Source of the DNA: Coleofasciculaceae cyanobacterium RL_1_1
GTDB taxonomy: Bacteria > Cyanobacteriota > Cyanobacteriia > Cyanobacteriales > Geitlerinemataceae
Assembly (NCBI GenBank): GCA_012033105.1
Contig: JAAUPN010000014.1
Location: forward strand, 1-34,706
Direction of reading: 5' to 3'
DNA: 34,706 bases
The position numbers were made by a program, and so were the translations under genes. The notes below the pieces were generated by a model that ran no database searches, was not told the origin of the DNA, and was given only the letters and a program-made list of their open reading frames with translations. Positions 1 through 9,986 of the stretch are shown one piece after another; the first letter of the stretch is position 1, and the number at the start of each line of letters is the position of its first letter.

Positions 1-863
<863 letters not shown>

Positions 864-922
864 TTCTAAGTCGTATCTTGAGACAAGTCTCTAGACAAGT
901 TTAGTTTTTAACTAGCAAGAAG

Positions 923-951
923 CGCCCCTCAAAATCTGAGGGGCGTTTTTT
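923..951 (+). terminator. Rho-independent terminator of psbA
   Basis: A perfect 9-bp GC-rich stem (arms 923-931 and 937-945, CGCCCCTCA with TGAGGGGCG) encloses a 5-nt loop and is followed by six T. It lies 60 bases after the psbA stop. Confidence 0.93.
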
Positions 952-1038
952 GTTGGATAATTACTCAGAACTGTCAGAATCGATCATGAAACACGATCGC
1001 CTTGCTGTTCCGGCTCGATCGCCCCTCAACGTCGCTCA

Positions 1039-1290
1039 TTGATTCCACTATGCTGCTGTTTTTTTATTCATGGCGTCGCGACCCGCCACACCGAATACGC
1101 GAAAGCTTTGGAGACGGCGATTAGAGATGAGATGCTCGATCGCGACTTATCAGCACCGATCTGTTATCCGGGATTTTGGGGAGATTTACTGGGCAATACG
1201 CGCCGTTTGTGGTCGATTCTTCAAAGTGATTTACAGCAAGCAAAGCGCGAAAATTCAGACCTCATATCCGCTCAAGGGTCGTGTGGCTGA
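1039..1290 (+). pseudogene. Remnant of an alpha/beta-hydrolase-like gene (N-terminal piece only)
   Basis: The frame reads FFIHGVATRHTEYAKALE and then CYPGFWGDLL with a WSILQSDLQ helix. This resembles the first beta strand, oxyanion HG motif and following helices of cyanobacterial alpha/beta-hydrolase-like proteins. The frame stops at 1290 after about 80 residues. No nucleophile elbow (GxSxG) or catalytic Asp/His follows in any frame. The natural start may be the ATG at 1050 (MLLFF), which is out of frame with the body across a seven-T run at 1059-1065. A homopolymer error could therefore explain the start, but not the loss of the C-terminal three quarters. I infer a truncated pseudogene joined to the next ORF. 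The family call rests on memory of similar N-termini and is tentative. Confidence 0.45.
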
Positions 1291-1807
1291 TATCTGCCAA
1301 GACCGTTTGGACTGGCAGCACCGTCTGGATCTTCGCGATCGCTACATTGCTCAAAACAACGACCTGTTGGGAAAAGCCACAAAAGTCATCGGTCAGCCGA
1401 ATCTGGCAATGCCGTGGAAAACGGGCGACGCGCATACCAGCTATTTCAAAGGACGGGAGCACAATGCCGGAACGCTTCAAGCTGTGATGCAAGCCCTACT
1501 GGGCGAGTCAATGCGAGAACAGGCGATCGAGCTCTTTCAGCAATGTTCTGGAATCACGGAAGATAGTAATCCCGAAAACATTAAAGCGTCAGAAACATGC
1601 GTTGTCTTTCCCGATGGCAGCGGCTCCGTCGGAGTTTTTGTGAATACGTTACGGGTCTACCATGTCTATGTGTTTGATTCCCGTAAAACGGTCGTGTTTG
1701 GTGCGTATGTTGGTTGGATGGATAGCGGTGGCCTCAAAGCGGCACTGGCGGAGGTGAAAAAATTTGCAGATTGGGATACTACAGGCGGCGCATTACGTCC
1801 GCAATGA
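1283..1807 (+). CDS. Hypothetical protein, unrecognised
   Basis: The open frame runs back to 1070. Its first 70 residues only re-read the hydrolase remnant in the wrong frame, so I place the usable start near the GTG at 1283 (about 174 residues). The C-terminal half looks convincingly coding: a helical stretch with ALLGESMREQAIELFQQC, then FPDGSGSVGVFVNTLRVYH and VVFGAYVGWMD. I see no signal peptide, membrane segment or familiar catalytic motif. The last 29 bases overlap the 3' end of the convergent TPR gene. It could be an intact small gene, or the 3' part of a longer gene whose front was replaced when the hydrolase piece was joined. Confidence 0.45.
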   Translation: MADICQDRLDWQHRLDLRDRYIAQNNDLLGKATKVIGQPNLAMPWKTGDAHTSYFKGREHNAGTLQAVMQALLGESMREQAIELFQQCSGITEDSNPENIKASETCVVFPDGSGSVGVFVNTLRVYHVYVFDSRKTVVFGAYVGWMDSGGLKAALAEVKKFADWDTTGGALRPQ

Positions 1808-3977
1808 TCGGCGCAGGCATGGATGAAAACACATGATTTTGGGCGTTGAGCCCTTCGCGATCATGCAGAGAACGTAGGGTTGTTGTCAATTCGTTGAGGA
1901 TGCTGTCATAGCGTGGATCATCGGAGCCGTAACCCTCGATCGCCCGTACGTAGCAGGCCACGGCTTGCTCATAACAACACAGGCGTTCAGGTGCGTCATC
2001 TGTACGTGATAGGCAAGTTCCGAGGTAGGCGTAGGCCATCCCGAGGTTGTCATAGGTCGCGTGGAGGTCAAAACTCAGCGTTAGATCCGTGCGATCGTGA
2101 ACCTGAGAAGCGACCATAATGGCCTGCTCATACGCACTGATCGAGTCTCGTAAACTTGTGATGAGGGCTTCACGTTCCTGGCGAATATCAAAGGTCTCTG
2201 CTAGATTCCAGTAGGCTGTCCCAAGATTATTTTGAGTTGCGGCATAGCCCGTCGGATGATTTTCTGCGGTGCGGTATACGAGAGCCGAACGATAACAACG
2301 AATGGCAAATTGTAGGCGATCGCGCTGGCGATCGTACCGGGAAAGATTCCAGGCCGCTGTACCGAGATTCGTTTGCAGCATCGCATAGCTCCAAGGATCA
2401 CGCTCTGCGGTGAAAAACTCGAGCGCTGTACGATAAGCCTGAATCGCTTGCTCAAGATAGATCACCGGCTCAGTGATTTGTGCGAGGTTCCAGCAGGCTG
2501 TACCTAAATTGCTATGAATCGTTGCGAACTGTTGTGGATCAAGTTCCGGCAATTGATAGCGTAGTGCTGCACGATCAGACGCGATCGCGTCTTTCCAGGT
2601 CTTGATTTGCAGTGCTGTCGCCGTGGCCATCCGTGCCAAATCACTGCACAGCGAACCTAGATTGTCTTGGATGCTTGCCCAGGCATAGGGTTGTTCGATT
2701 TCACTGAGTCGCTCCAGAGTATAACGATAGGCCGCCTCACCCCGCTGTAGGCTCAGAATGCGATCGTCCGTCGTCTCCACACAGTCCGCCATCATCCAAT
2801 ACAGCGTGCCAATATCATTCGCCAATACAGGCAACTGACGATCGCGCGTATCCTCAACGTGTTCGCTCTGATGCCAACAGGCCAACGCGCATTCATAGGC
2901 TTGAATGGCGATCATGACACACCGGAGATCTGGGCGCTCAGAATCGAGACGATCGCGGTAAATGCTTCCCAGACACTGATAGGTTGTTGCCAGTGTGGCC
3001 GAATCAGCATGGGTTCGCTTCAGCTCAAACAGATGCACCAGCACTTGTTGCGGATCAACTTCAGTCGAGACGACTAAATGGCGTGTTTCCTGGACATTGG
3101 CAACCAGAATCGGCTCGATGGCCTGAGATAGCTCGCTGAAGCTAAGGTCGAAGCGCTCGGCGGCGGGGTGGTCTGTCTCTGGGACTGTGGTGTCAGGCGG
3201 TTCTGTCCACGGGGTAACGTGCAGCGGGTCGGGCGCGAGGGGTGGTTTAATCGCTGGATCGGAGGTTTTGGGCGACGCTGAAGCCTCATGCATCTCAGGT
3301 GCATAGACGCGATCGCGCACCATCGGCACAGCACTAATACGCCGGGGGATCGGCTCGCCGGTAAATTCAAAAATTCCCGAACAACAGCGCCAAAATTCCG
3401 GCGTAGACCGGGCGATCGTATAGCGCCACGGGCGTGACATCCAAAACAAAATGCTCGAATCTAGCTCAGACAAATGTTCCGGTAGCCGCCGCAAATGCCC
3501 CAAAAATGACCACTGCACAGCCGCCGACTGACGAATTAAAGTTTCAACGCCCAGAATTTGGAAGCCCGGTGTTGTCAGTGCCGAACGATCGTAGTTCGAG
3601 GCGTGGTGATGTTCTGGATCGTGTGCCACCGAGGTCAGCAGGGGATGCACTCGCGAAGCTGAAGTTGACAATGGTGGCGATCGGCGCTGGAGCCAACGGC
3701 GAATTTGTGCGATCGGATCAGGATGATTTAACTGAAGATTGAGACTAACCAGACCCGGACCGCGACTGAGATGAGGGCCAATTTCAGATTGGAGTCGAGC
3801 GGCTAGCGCGTCGGTTTGCGTCCAGTCATCACAGACCGCGACAAAAATTTGATGCTTCAAACCCAACTCAAACGCGAGCTTGAGTCGTTGGTAAACCTGT
3901 TGATTCCAGGCAGACGGATGAGACGGAAGAATGTGGGCCATCGACCAGGCGTCACGATAGGACGCGGCAAACTGCAC
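1779..3977 (-). CDS. TPR-repeat protein (cyanobacterial)
   Basis: A 732-residue protein if started at the GTG at 3977. The ATG at 3941 (MAHILPSHPSAWNQQVYQRL) is an attractive alternative giving 720 residues. The first 120 residues include KLAFELGLKHQIFVAVCDDW and GLVSLNLQLNHPDPIAQIRRW, a conserved-looking N-terminal module I recall from other cyanobacterial TPR proteins. A Pro/Ser-rich linker follows. From about residue 330 onward there are many degenerate TPR units, with repeats of the type LGTAYWNLAE, AIQAYRTALEF and NNLGTAYWN spaced 35-60 residues apart. There is no signal peptide and no enzymatic domain, so it is probably a cytoplasmic scaffold. Partners are unknown. It converges on the 1283-1807 ORF with a short 3' overlap. 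Confidence 0.85.
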   Translation of the reverse strand: MQFAASYRDAWSMAHILPSHPSAWNQQVYQRLKLAFELGLKHQIFVAVCDDWTQTDALAARLQSEIGPHLSRGPGLVSLNLQLNHPDPIAQIRRWLQRRSPPLSTSASRVHPLLTSVAHDPEHHHASNYDRSALTTPGFQILGVETLIRQSAAVQWSFLGHLRRLPEHLSELDSSILFWMSRPWRYTIARSTPEFWRCCSGIFEFTGEPIPRRISAVPMVRDRVYAPEMHEASASPKTSDPAIKPPLAPDPLHVTPWTEPPDTTVPETDHPAAERFDLSFSELSQAIEPILVANVQETRHLVVSTEVDPQQVLVHLFELKRTHADSATLATTYQCLGSIYRDRLDSERPDLRCVMIAIQAYECALACWHQSEHVEDTRDRQLPVLANDIGTLYWMMADCVETTDDRILSLQRGEAAYRYTLERLSEIEQPYAWASIQDNLGSLCSDLARMATATALQIKTWKDAIASDRAALRYQLPELDPQQFATIHSNLGTACWNLAQITEPVIYLEQAIQAYRTALEFFTAERDPWSYAMLQTNLGTAAWNLSRYDRQRDRLQFAIRCYRSALVYRTAENHPTGYAATQNNLGTAYWNLAETFDIRQEREALITSLRDSISAYEQAIMVASQVHDRTDLTLSFDLHATYDNLGMAYAYLGTCLSRTDDAPERLCCYEQAVACYVRAIEGYGSDDPRYDSILNELTTTLRSLHDREGLNAQNHVFSSMPAPIIADVMRRL

Positions 3978-5151
3978 GGGGGCGATCGTCTCTAGGGATA
4001 GGCGATGCGTCCGGCGGTGAATTAAAGCGGTCAGAGATGCAAAACTCCTCCCTGGCTAACTTAGGGGTCAGATCTACGACCTATATCATGCAGGGAGTTT
4101 GAAGACCTCAAACCAAACGAGTTCTGGCGTCTTAAATTGAGGCATACGATCAACGGATGTACTCTCTTCTTCGAGAACTTGCACAAATGATCAGGACGGC
4201 GAGTCGGGTGATGCTGACCCGTGAAGGGTGAATTCGTGACAGAAGAACGCGACCGTACAACGCGATCGCACAACAAATTTTGACATTGTTAACTTCATCG
4301 ATCAAAACCCTTGACCCAGTGACCGCACCCCAAGGTGAATCCGCTGCGAGAGATTAACGCCCGGTTTCCCCGATTTATTCCGACGAGCGTGTCAAGCTTC
4401 GTACGGTTCGCTTTACAGTTCAAAACAGCATTAACACCGAAATAATACGCAAGGATTATACGTTGATTCACTTACGTGATAATACCACGCTAAAGTAATT
4501 GTATTGAACAGCATCTGGATTGTGTGTGCTTACTCGCCCCTCATTCCTTCAGTTTTATTACGGAAAATTGAAGCTCTTACTACAGGTATATTTCAATATC
4601 TGAATAGAATGAGTTGTTTTATCTCTGCAAGAGATATAGCAAATATTGGTGTTCTTTTAGATAGAACAAATCACCGATATAAATATTTTGGTTCATATTT
4701 TTAATTACAACTAGATAGATTTCAATCGTTTTGACTTGATATGAATTGGCCTTATTTGATTAAAAGATAATTTCATTGCGTAAGTTGCGATCGTCTCTAT
4801 AAGTCTTACAGTCAAGTTATTTGGAAATTAAACTCTGTTTATTGTTAAGTTTAAGTTTAGGATTTTAGAAAGGCCTTAATACCTCTTGAGTCGATGAATA
4901 ATTTACAGAGCTAGTCCACTTATATTCTAGAAAAGATCAAGCTATTCAAGCTGTCATTCGAGAAAAAATACCAAAATAATTGAATTTTTATCTATCATAT
5001 CCGAGTGATTTCAGAAGTTAACGCTTACCGAAAATAGTATTCACCATGGTGACCTCGATAGAACTAGAATTAAGTTTGATTGATATCGCTTATGCACTCA
5101 AATAAACTCATCAAACTTGTTATAGTTGGGTTAAGTTAGCCGGTGCATACT
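3978..5151. other. Gene-poor stretch, AT-rich second half
   Basis: I see no convincing gene on either strand. From about 4430 to 5130 the sequence is clearly more AT-rich than its surroundings and nearly lacks HIP1 sites. A 66-codon TTG-initiated frame at 4504-4704 and a frame on the minus strand at 4061-4276 do not look like proteins. A pair of short complementary arms (4048-4054, CTCCCTG; 4091-4097, CAGGGAG) lies in the probable leader of the upstream TPR gene. Confidence 0.6.
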
Positions 5152-5340
5152 ATGATTTCCATCCGTTTCTTGAACAGCCTATTAATCGTCGGGTTGTCGT
5201 TGAATGCTTTTGCTACGTTTGGCGGTACGAACGTCGATCCTTCGATCGAAGCCTCTCGCATTTCGTCAGATCAAAGTGTCTTGGCGGAAGGCTTTGACCC
5301 ACCGAATGATGAAGAGCGACCAGGTAGCACGGTCGGTTAA
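5152..5340 (+). CDS. Small exported peptide resembling the N-terminus of DUF928 proteins
   Basis: The ATG at 5152 gives 62 residues; a GTG at 5143 would add three. Residues 1-25 form a hydrophobic signal-peptide-like segment (FLNSLLIVGLSLNAFA). The end reads GFDPPNDEERPGSTVG and then stops. This matches the Phe-x-Pro-Pro ... Gly-x-Thr stretch that precedes GATR in DUF928 proteins, such as the one at 10478-11545 (RFEPPTDDEIGETGSGATR). It stops just where that family continues. Adding one base at the end does not recover the rest of the domain, so the short length is not explained by the one-base deletions seen elsewhere in the window. A hairpin follows 54 bases after the stop. Confidence 0.55.
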   Translation: MISIRFLNSLLIVGLSLNAFATFGGTNVDPSIEASRISSDQSVLAEGFDPPNDEERPGSTVG

Positions 5341-5394
5341 GTTGCATTGATCGTGCTGATGTCGTGCTTATGCTGATCGTGGCGGTTTTCAGGG

Positions 5395-5455
5395 GCTAGG
5401 GGCTGTCATCAATTAAATTTCTGGCGCTTACTCAGTAAGGGTTTCAGCCCCTAGC
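5395..5455 (+). terminator. Hairpin with perfect 11-bp arms after the small peptide gene
   Basis: The arms GCTAGGGGCTG (5395-5405) and CAGCCCCTAGC (5445-5455) pair perfectly and TTTTC follows. The 39-nt loop contains a second small hairpin, CTTAC-TCA-GTAAG (5427-5439). It is positioned as a terminator. The nested structure could also be a small palindromic repeat element. Confidence 0.55.
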
Positions 5456-5568
5456 TTTTCTTGTTGGGACGGGCGTTCGATCGCTTAACCAATCAGGGTT
5501 CTACGATTAATTGATAACACTAGCGCTAGGGTATCCTTGCTAATGTTGGGAGGGTAAATTGCGTAAGC

Positions 5569-7856
5569 ATGGTGGAGTTTCGCTGGATTGAGGGTGCAAC
5601 CCAAAGTGGGAAGACGCAGCGATTGATTGAAACGATCGCGGATCAGGTTGATCGCTGGCTGGGTCAGGGTCTACCCCATTTGCCTGGGCGTGTTCCCGCT
5701 CCCTTGTGCGTGCCTCAAAGTGCTCCGCCGCTGTTGATTTTGGCGGCGAATGGCGATAACCGCAGTGTGTTGAGCGATCGCCTCGGGCAAGTGTTGGTGG
5801 GTCGGCATCCAGTGGAGATGACGACGCCGCTCGGTTTTTTTGAGCGTGAGGTGCTGCTGTTTTGGCCGCAAATCGCGGCGGAACGCGGTTTGATGACGGC
5901 GTTTCCGCTGCGGCTACAGTCGGAAACGGAGCTAGAACTTGCGCGGAATTTGTGGGCGGAGTCATTGCAAGATGACGGAGTACTGCAACAACCGGGCGTG
6001 AGTGCCGATCGCCAGGTGCGTCGCATTCTTGATTTGTTGCAATTGGCGACAGCGGCGGGCATTGATCTCGAGGAGATGGCCGATCGGCTTGATCGTGGCT
6101 TGCCGGATTATTTGGCTTGTCCTGCGTTGGCGATTCAGACAGCGGCGATCGAGTGGTTTAACTGGACGCTGGAGCGGGGTTTTTTAACCTACGGGACGAT
6201 CCTTGGGTTGTACCGTCAGCATTTGTTAACCAGTGAGGCGTATTGTCAGAAGCTAATTACGCGGTTTAGTGGGATTTATGCGGATGATGTTGATGAGTAT
6301 CCGGGGATGTCGCGGGGGATGTTTGAGGTATTTGCTCAGGCGGATCGCTTGGGGACGCTGACGTTTAATGCGGATACATTTGAGGTGGATGGCGATCGTG
6401 AAGTTCAAAGTATGAGCATTCGTCGGGGGATTAATGCCGATCCTGATGCGTTGTGGACGCTGCGATCGCAGGCCGCACCGGAGATGATCGAGGATCTAGC
6501 TCATGCGGCGGGACTGTCAGCCCGTCTGCGTGATCCGATTTTTTCTGCGGTGTATCAGCCGTTTGAGTTCACACCGCTACCGCCGGAGATCGTCCACCTC
6601 AAAACGGTGTCGCGATCGCAGCTTTACGTTAAAACTTCGGAGGCGGTAATTGATCTCGTTCGATCCGGTGAGGTGGCGGCGGACGAGATTGTGATCATTG
6701 CGCCCGGTCTTGATGCGGTGTCGCGTTATGCGATCGCGACAATCCTAACGGGGCGAGGTATTCCGGTGCGGACGCTCAATGTGCAGCGTCCCCTGAGTGG
6801 CTCGCCGCGTGTGCGAGCCTTGCTGACGTTGTTGGTGCTGGTTTACGGTCTGGGCGATCGACTTGATCGCGATGGTGTGGCCGAAATGCTGACCATGCTG
6901 TCACCCCGGCGGCGTTCACAGGATAGTGGCGTGATGGACTTGCCACCGATCGCGACGGATATTCCTGGGGTAACCTTTGACCCAGATATTGACCCCGTCC
7001 GTGCGGGCATGATTGCTGACATCTGCTACGTTCCCGATCGTACAGTGCCTGATCTTGTGCCGCTCGATATTTTTCGGCGTCGCGATCGGTTGGGCTATCG
7101 AGCTTCGACGGCCTATGGGTATGTGTTGGACTGGCTGCGGCAGGTGCGGCAGGAGTTGGCGGCGGGGCAGCTTAACGCACTGGCTATCCTGGAGCGGATC
7201 GTCCGTGATTGGTTTTGGCGGCCACAGATGGCCTATGACGAGCTGGTGGAGTTGCGAGCGACGATCGAGTCTTCGCAGCATTATTGGGATGTGCAACGTC
7301 AGATGGTGCGGTCAATGTCCGAGCCAATGTCCGGGGCGATCGTGCAACCGTCGGACGGGGCAGAACTGGGGGATGAGCGGCTGATTGTGGATCGATTTGT
7401 GGCGTTGATTCGTAGCGGGGCGATCGCGGCTGATCCGTTTCCGGTGGGTGCGGGAGTGGGTGATCGTGATTCGATGCCGAGCGTGTTGCTGAGTAATATT
7501 TTTCAGTATCGATCGACGCGACAAACCCATCGCTGGCAGTTTTGGCTGGATGCAGGGTCGTCGCTCTGGACTCAGGGCGGAACGGCGGAGCTATTCGGAG
7601 CGCCCTTGTTTGTGCAGGCGTGGGCGGGTGAACGCCTAACGGAGGAGTTTGAACTCCAGAGAAATGAGTGGCGGTTGCGCTATGTGTTGGGGGATTTGGT
7701 GGCGCGAGCTTGCGAAAAATTGTGGTGTGTCATAGCGATTTGGATACGAACGGGGCGGAGCGTCTAGGGCCGTTGCTGCCGCTGGTGGATGCGTCGTCGG
7801 AATGGGCGCGATCGTCCTCAATCGATACTCGCGTGAAGTCGAGCAGAGCAGACTAA
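5569..7856 (+). CDS. Helicase-like P-loop protein conserved in cyanobacteria (apparent frameshift near 7717)
   Basis: A large P-loop protein, probably a superfamily-1 (UvrD/RecB/AddB-like) helicase or recombination protein. Walker A is GATQSGKT at residues 9-16. A Walker B/motif II-like ADDVDEYP starts at residue 238. A UvrD-C-like region around residue 375 reads EIVIIAPGLDAV and ILTGRGIPV. The first frame ends at 7767 with an aberrant tail (LWCVIAIWIRTGRSV). The next frame carries KIVVCHSDL, AERLGPLLPLVDAS and a stop at 7856. One extra A in the five-A run at 7715-7719 joins them as EKIVVCHSDL and gives 762 residues with an integral codon count. I take this as a sequencing deletion. Helicase activity is inferred from motifs only, and it stands alone with no RecB or AddA partner nearby. 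Confidence 0.75.
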
Positions 7857-7902
7857 TATCGTTACTCGCCGTCTGGTGTGGACAAAATTTTGATCACCGT
7901 AG

Positions 7903-7921
7903 CACGGGCTTCTAGCCTGTG
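7903..7921. repeat. Short hairpin between convergent genes
   Basis: Arms CACGGGCT (7903-7910) and AGCCTGTG (7914-7921) enclose the loop TCT, with one G-T pair. It lies between the convergent helicase-like and CYTH genes. On the minus strand it carries the core GGCTAGAAGCC, like the hairpin at 15768-15784. There is no T run, so terminator function is uncertain. Confidence 0.45.
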
Positions 7922-7930
7922 AAGATCGGG

Positions 7931-8401
7931 TCAGTCCCGTGACCATTGCGACCACGGATGTTGCGCCAGGTTCGCGTTGTAGTAGCGTGGGTCATCGGAA
8001 ACCTCAGCGCCGATCCAGTCGGGGGGGGTGGGCTGATCGGTTTCGTCGGTTAGTTCAACTTCGGCGATAATCAACCCCGCGTTTGCGCCCAAAAATTCGT
8101 CCACTTCCCAGAGGTAGCCATCGATCGAGATTGGATAGCGATATTTTTCGATGATCGGCGCGTCGCAGAGGCTGTCAAGCATCATTTGGGCATCCGCGAT
8201 CGGAATTTCGTATTCCCATTCCAGGCGACAAATCCCGTCATTTTGGCCTTTAATCGTGAGATAGCCACGCTCGCCAACAATCCGCACCCGCACCGTCGCT
8301 GTTCCGCGTGCAAGATAGCCCTGACGGTAAAGTTTGCCCTCCGCTAGCGATCGCCAGCGATCGCCCGTCACCAAAAACTTACGCTCAATTTCCGTCGCCA
8401 T
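7931..8401 (-). CDS. CYTH-domain (triphosphate tunnel metalloenzyme) protein
   Basis: A 156-residue single-domain CYTH protein. The signature ExExK is present at residues 4-8 (EIERK). The alternating charged strands of the tunnel follow: VRVRIVGERGYLTIKG, LEWEYEIP, KYRYPI, WEVDEF and LIIAEVEL. Members of this family hydrolyse inorganic triphosphate or nucleoside triphosphates using divalent metal; a few make cAMP. Cytoplasmic location is expected. The length is normal for stand-alone bacterial members. The start ATG at 8401 puts the ExExK motif in its usual position. It is divergent from the small gene at 8445, with 43 bases between start codons. The exact substrate cannot be read from the sequence. 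Confidence 0.92.
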   Translation of the reverse strand: MATEIERKFLVTGDRWRSLAEGKLYRQGYLARGTATVRVRIVGERGYLTIKGQNDGICRLEWEYEIPIADAQMMLDSLCDAPIIEKYRYPISIDGYLWEVDEFLGANAGLIIAEVELTDETDQPTPPDWIGAEVSDDPRYYNANLAQHPWSQWSRD

Positions 8402-8444
8402 CGATAATGATCCTCAACAATCCTCAGCGGTTAAATCGTGATCT

Positions 8445-8738
8445 ATGACTTTTGCCCAACGTTTGGAACAATACACCCTCAAGCATCCGAATGATGTCCT
8501 GATCATTGAGGCTGAAATTGAGGGCGAGCCGGATTGCGTGATGGTGTTTCGCGGTTTTTCCAGTTCCTTGATGCGATCGACCGCGTTTGATCCGGATGTG
8601 CCGGTGTTGCCCGAGACGGCGATCGTGCTGCGTGCCGATCGGCTTCGCGCTCCGTATCAGCCCGATAATCCGCAATATCTCGATCGCGACCTCGATCGCG
8701 ACCAACTGATCGACCTGTGCGATCGCGCCGGGGTCTAG
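8445..8738 (+). CDS. Small conserved cyanobacterial/plastid-type protein (probably DUF7734)
   Basis: A 97-residue protein starting MTFAQRLEQYTLKHP, followed by strands LIIEAEIEGEPDCVMVFRG and the segment SSSLMRSTAFDPDVPVLPE. I recall closely similar short proteins throughout cyanobacteria and believe the family is DUF7734, but I cannot check this. There is no signal peptide or membrane segment. The end, LDRDLDRDQLIDLCDRAG, is unusually Asp/Arg-rich because it is written in repeated CGATCG (HIP1-core) sequence. The stop at 8738 lies 4 bases from the end of the convergent FemAB-like gene. Function unknown. Confidence 0.75.
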   Translation: MTFAQRLEQYTLKHPNDVLIIEAEIEGEPDCVMVFRGFSSSLMRSTAFDPDVPVLPETAIVLRADRLRAPYQPDNPQYLDRDLDRDQLIDLCDRAGV

Positions 8739-8741
8739 CAA

Positions 8742-9986
8742 TTAAGACTGAAGCAAATCGTCGGGGTTGTGCGGGATCTGTGGTGACTGCTTGGCTTTAA
8801 CGTTCGCGGTGGGCGAGCCGTTCGCTTGGGCAAACGGTAACTCGGCGTTCATCTCGTCGATTTGCTGCTGTTCGCGTTCGTTGACTTGGCGGATGTAGGG
8901 AACCAAGATTTGTTGGAGGCGTGAATCGTAGAAGCGATGCACGCTGTAGTTGGGCGTCGCGGGAAAGCCGCGTCGTTTTTTGTGACGCCCACCGGCTCCG
9001 GGGTCGAAGGTTTGGATGCCGTGTTCGATCGCCCAACTGATCGGCGTGTAATAGCACGCATCAAAATGCAGGCAGTCGATATCGTTGTCGCTGCCCCAGT
9101 AGCGCCCGTAGAGTCGATCGCCCTTCGTGAGGCAAAATGACATCCCCGACGGGTGGCGATCGTCGCGTTCATCGTAGGCCGCGACAAAGACGACGCGATG
9201 GCGATAGGAATGGTGCAACCGCTCAAAAAAGTCTGGTGTCAGGTATTTACTACCCCACCAGCCAAACTTATCGCAGGTGCTTTCGTAAAAGTGGTACATC
9301 TGCGAAAAAATGAGTTGGGAATGGCATCACCCGTCACAACTTCTAGGCGTAACCCGGCCTTGGTCACGGCTTTACGTTCGCGTTTAATATTGCGACGCTG
9401 GTTGGCGTTAAACAGCTTGAGATAGTCATCAAAATCATCAAAGCCGTGGTTTCTCCAGACAAAATTATGATGCTGCCATTTGCTAAAGCCGCATTGCTCG
9501 ATCGTCGATCGCCACTGCGGATCAGTGTAGAGAAAATGACAGCCCGAATGCCGTTGCGATTGCAGAAGCGATCGATTTGCTGCACCATTTGCGCGGTCAT
9601 CTCCGCTTCGTTTTCGCTCGGATCGATTAAAAAGCGGTAGCCCTCGGCGGGGGTAAACGGACTCATGCCAAGTAGTTTGGGGTAGTAGCCAATGCCGAGG
9701 CGATCGGCGAGTTCGGCAAACTGTTGATCAAAGACAAACTCGCCGTAGCTGTGGCCTTTGAGATAGAGCGGTGCGGCGGCGACCAGTTGACCGTCACAAC
9801 GGGCGATGAGGTGGCAGGGCATCCAGCCCGTCTGGGCGATCGCGCTGCCGGATTTTTCCATATCGTTCAGCCACGTCCACTCAAAAACGGCGTGGCGAGC
9901 GGAACCGCCAAGGCATCCCATTCCGACTGCTCCACCTCGCTGACATGTTGAAGCCACTTGAATTCATAACGACCCTGTTTGAACAT
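8742..9986 (-). CDS. FemAB/GNAT-like protein of the PF04339 type (three apparent frameshifts)
   Basis: Four frames read in order form one protein of about 415 residues. Frame 1 starts at ATG 9986 (MFKQGRYEFKWLQHVSEVE...TPF). Frame 2 is EWTWLNDMEKSG to GIRAVIF, with PLYLKGHSYGEFVFD and MSPFTPAEGYRFL. Frame 3 is YTDPQWRSTIEQCGF to NANQRRNIKRERKAV. Frame 4 is QMYHFYESTCDKFGWWGSKY to the end, with DPGAGGRHKKRRGF. Each junction is repaired by one added base in the A runs at 9883-9887, 9533-9536 and 9305-9310 (plus strand). The order and motifs match the PF04339 family, annotated as peptidoglycan biosynthesis/recognition and related to FemAB acyltransferases. The Gly/Arg-rich GAGGRHKKRRG is the conserved substrate-site stretch of that family. 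Cytoplasmic. I consider it intact in the organism. Confidence 0.82.

Noticed and set aside
4504-4704. Short TTG-initiated ORF in the AT-rich region
   Set aside because: No ribosome-binding site, weak start, no recognisable protein pattern, and random AT-rich composition.
7715-7719. Programmed ribosomal frameshifting at the A run of the helicase-like gene
   Set aside because: The same type of one-base loss occurs in seven other unrelated genes, including at non-slippery sites, so an artefact is simpler.
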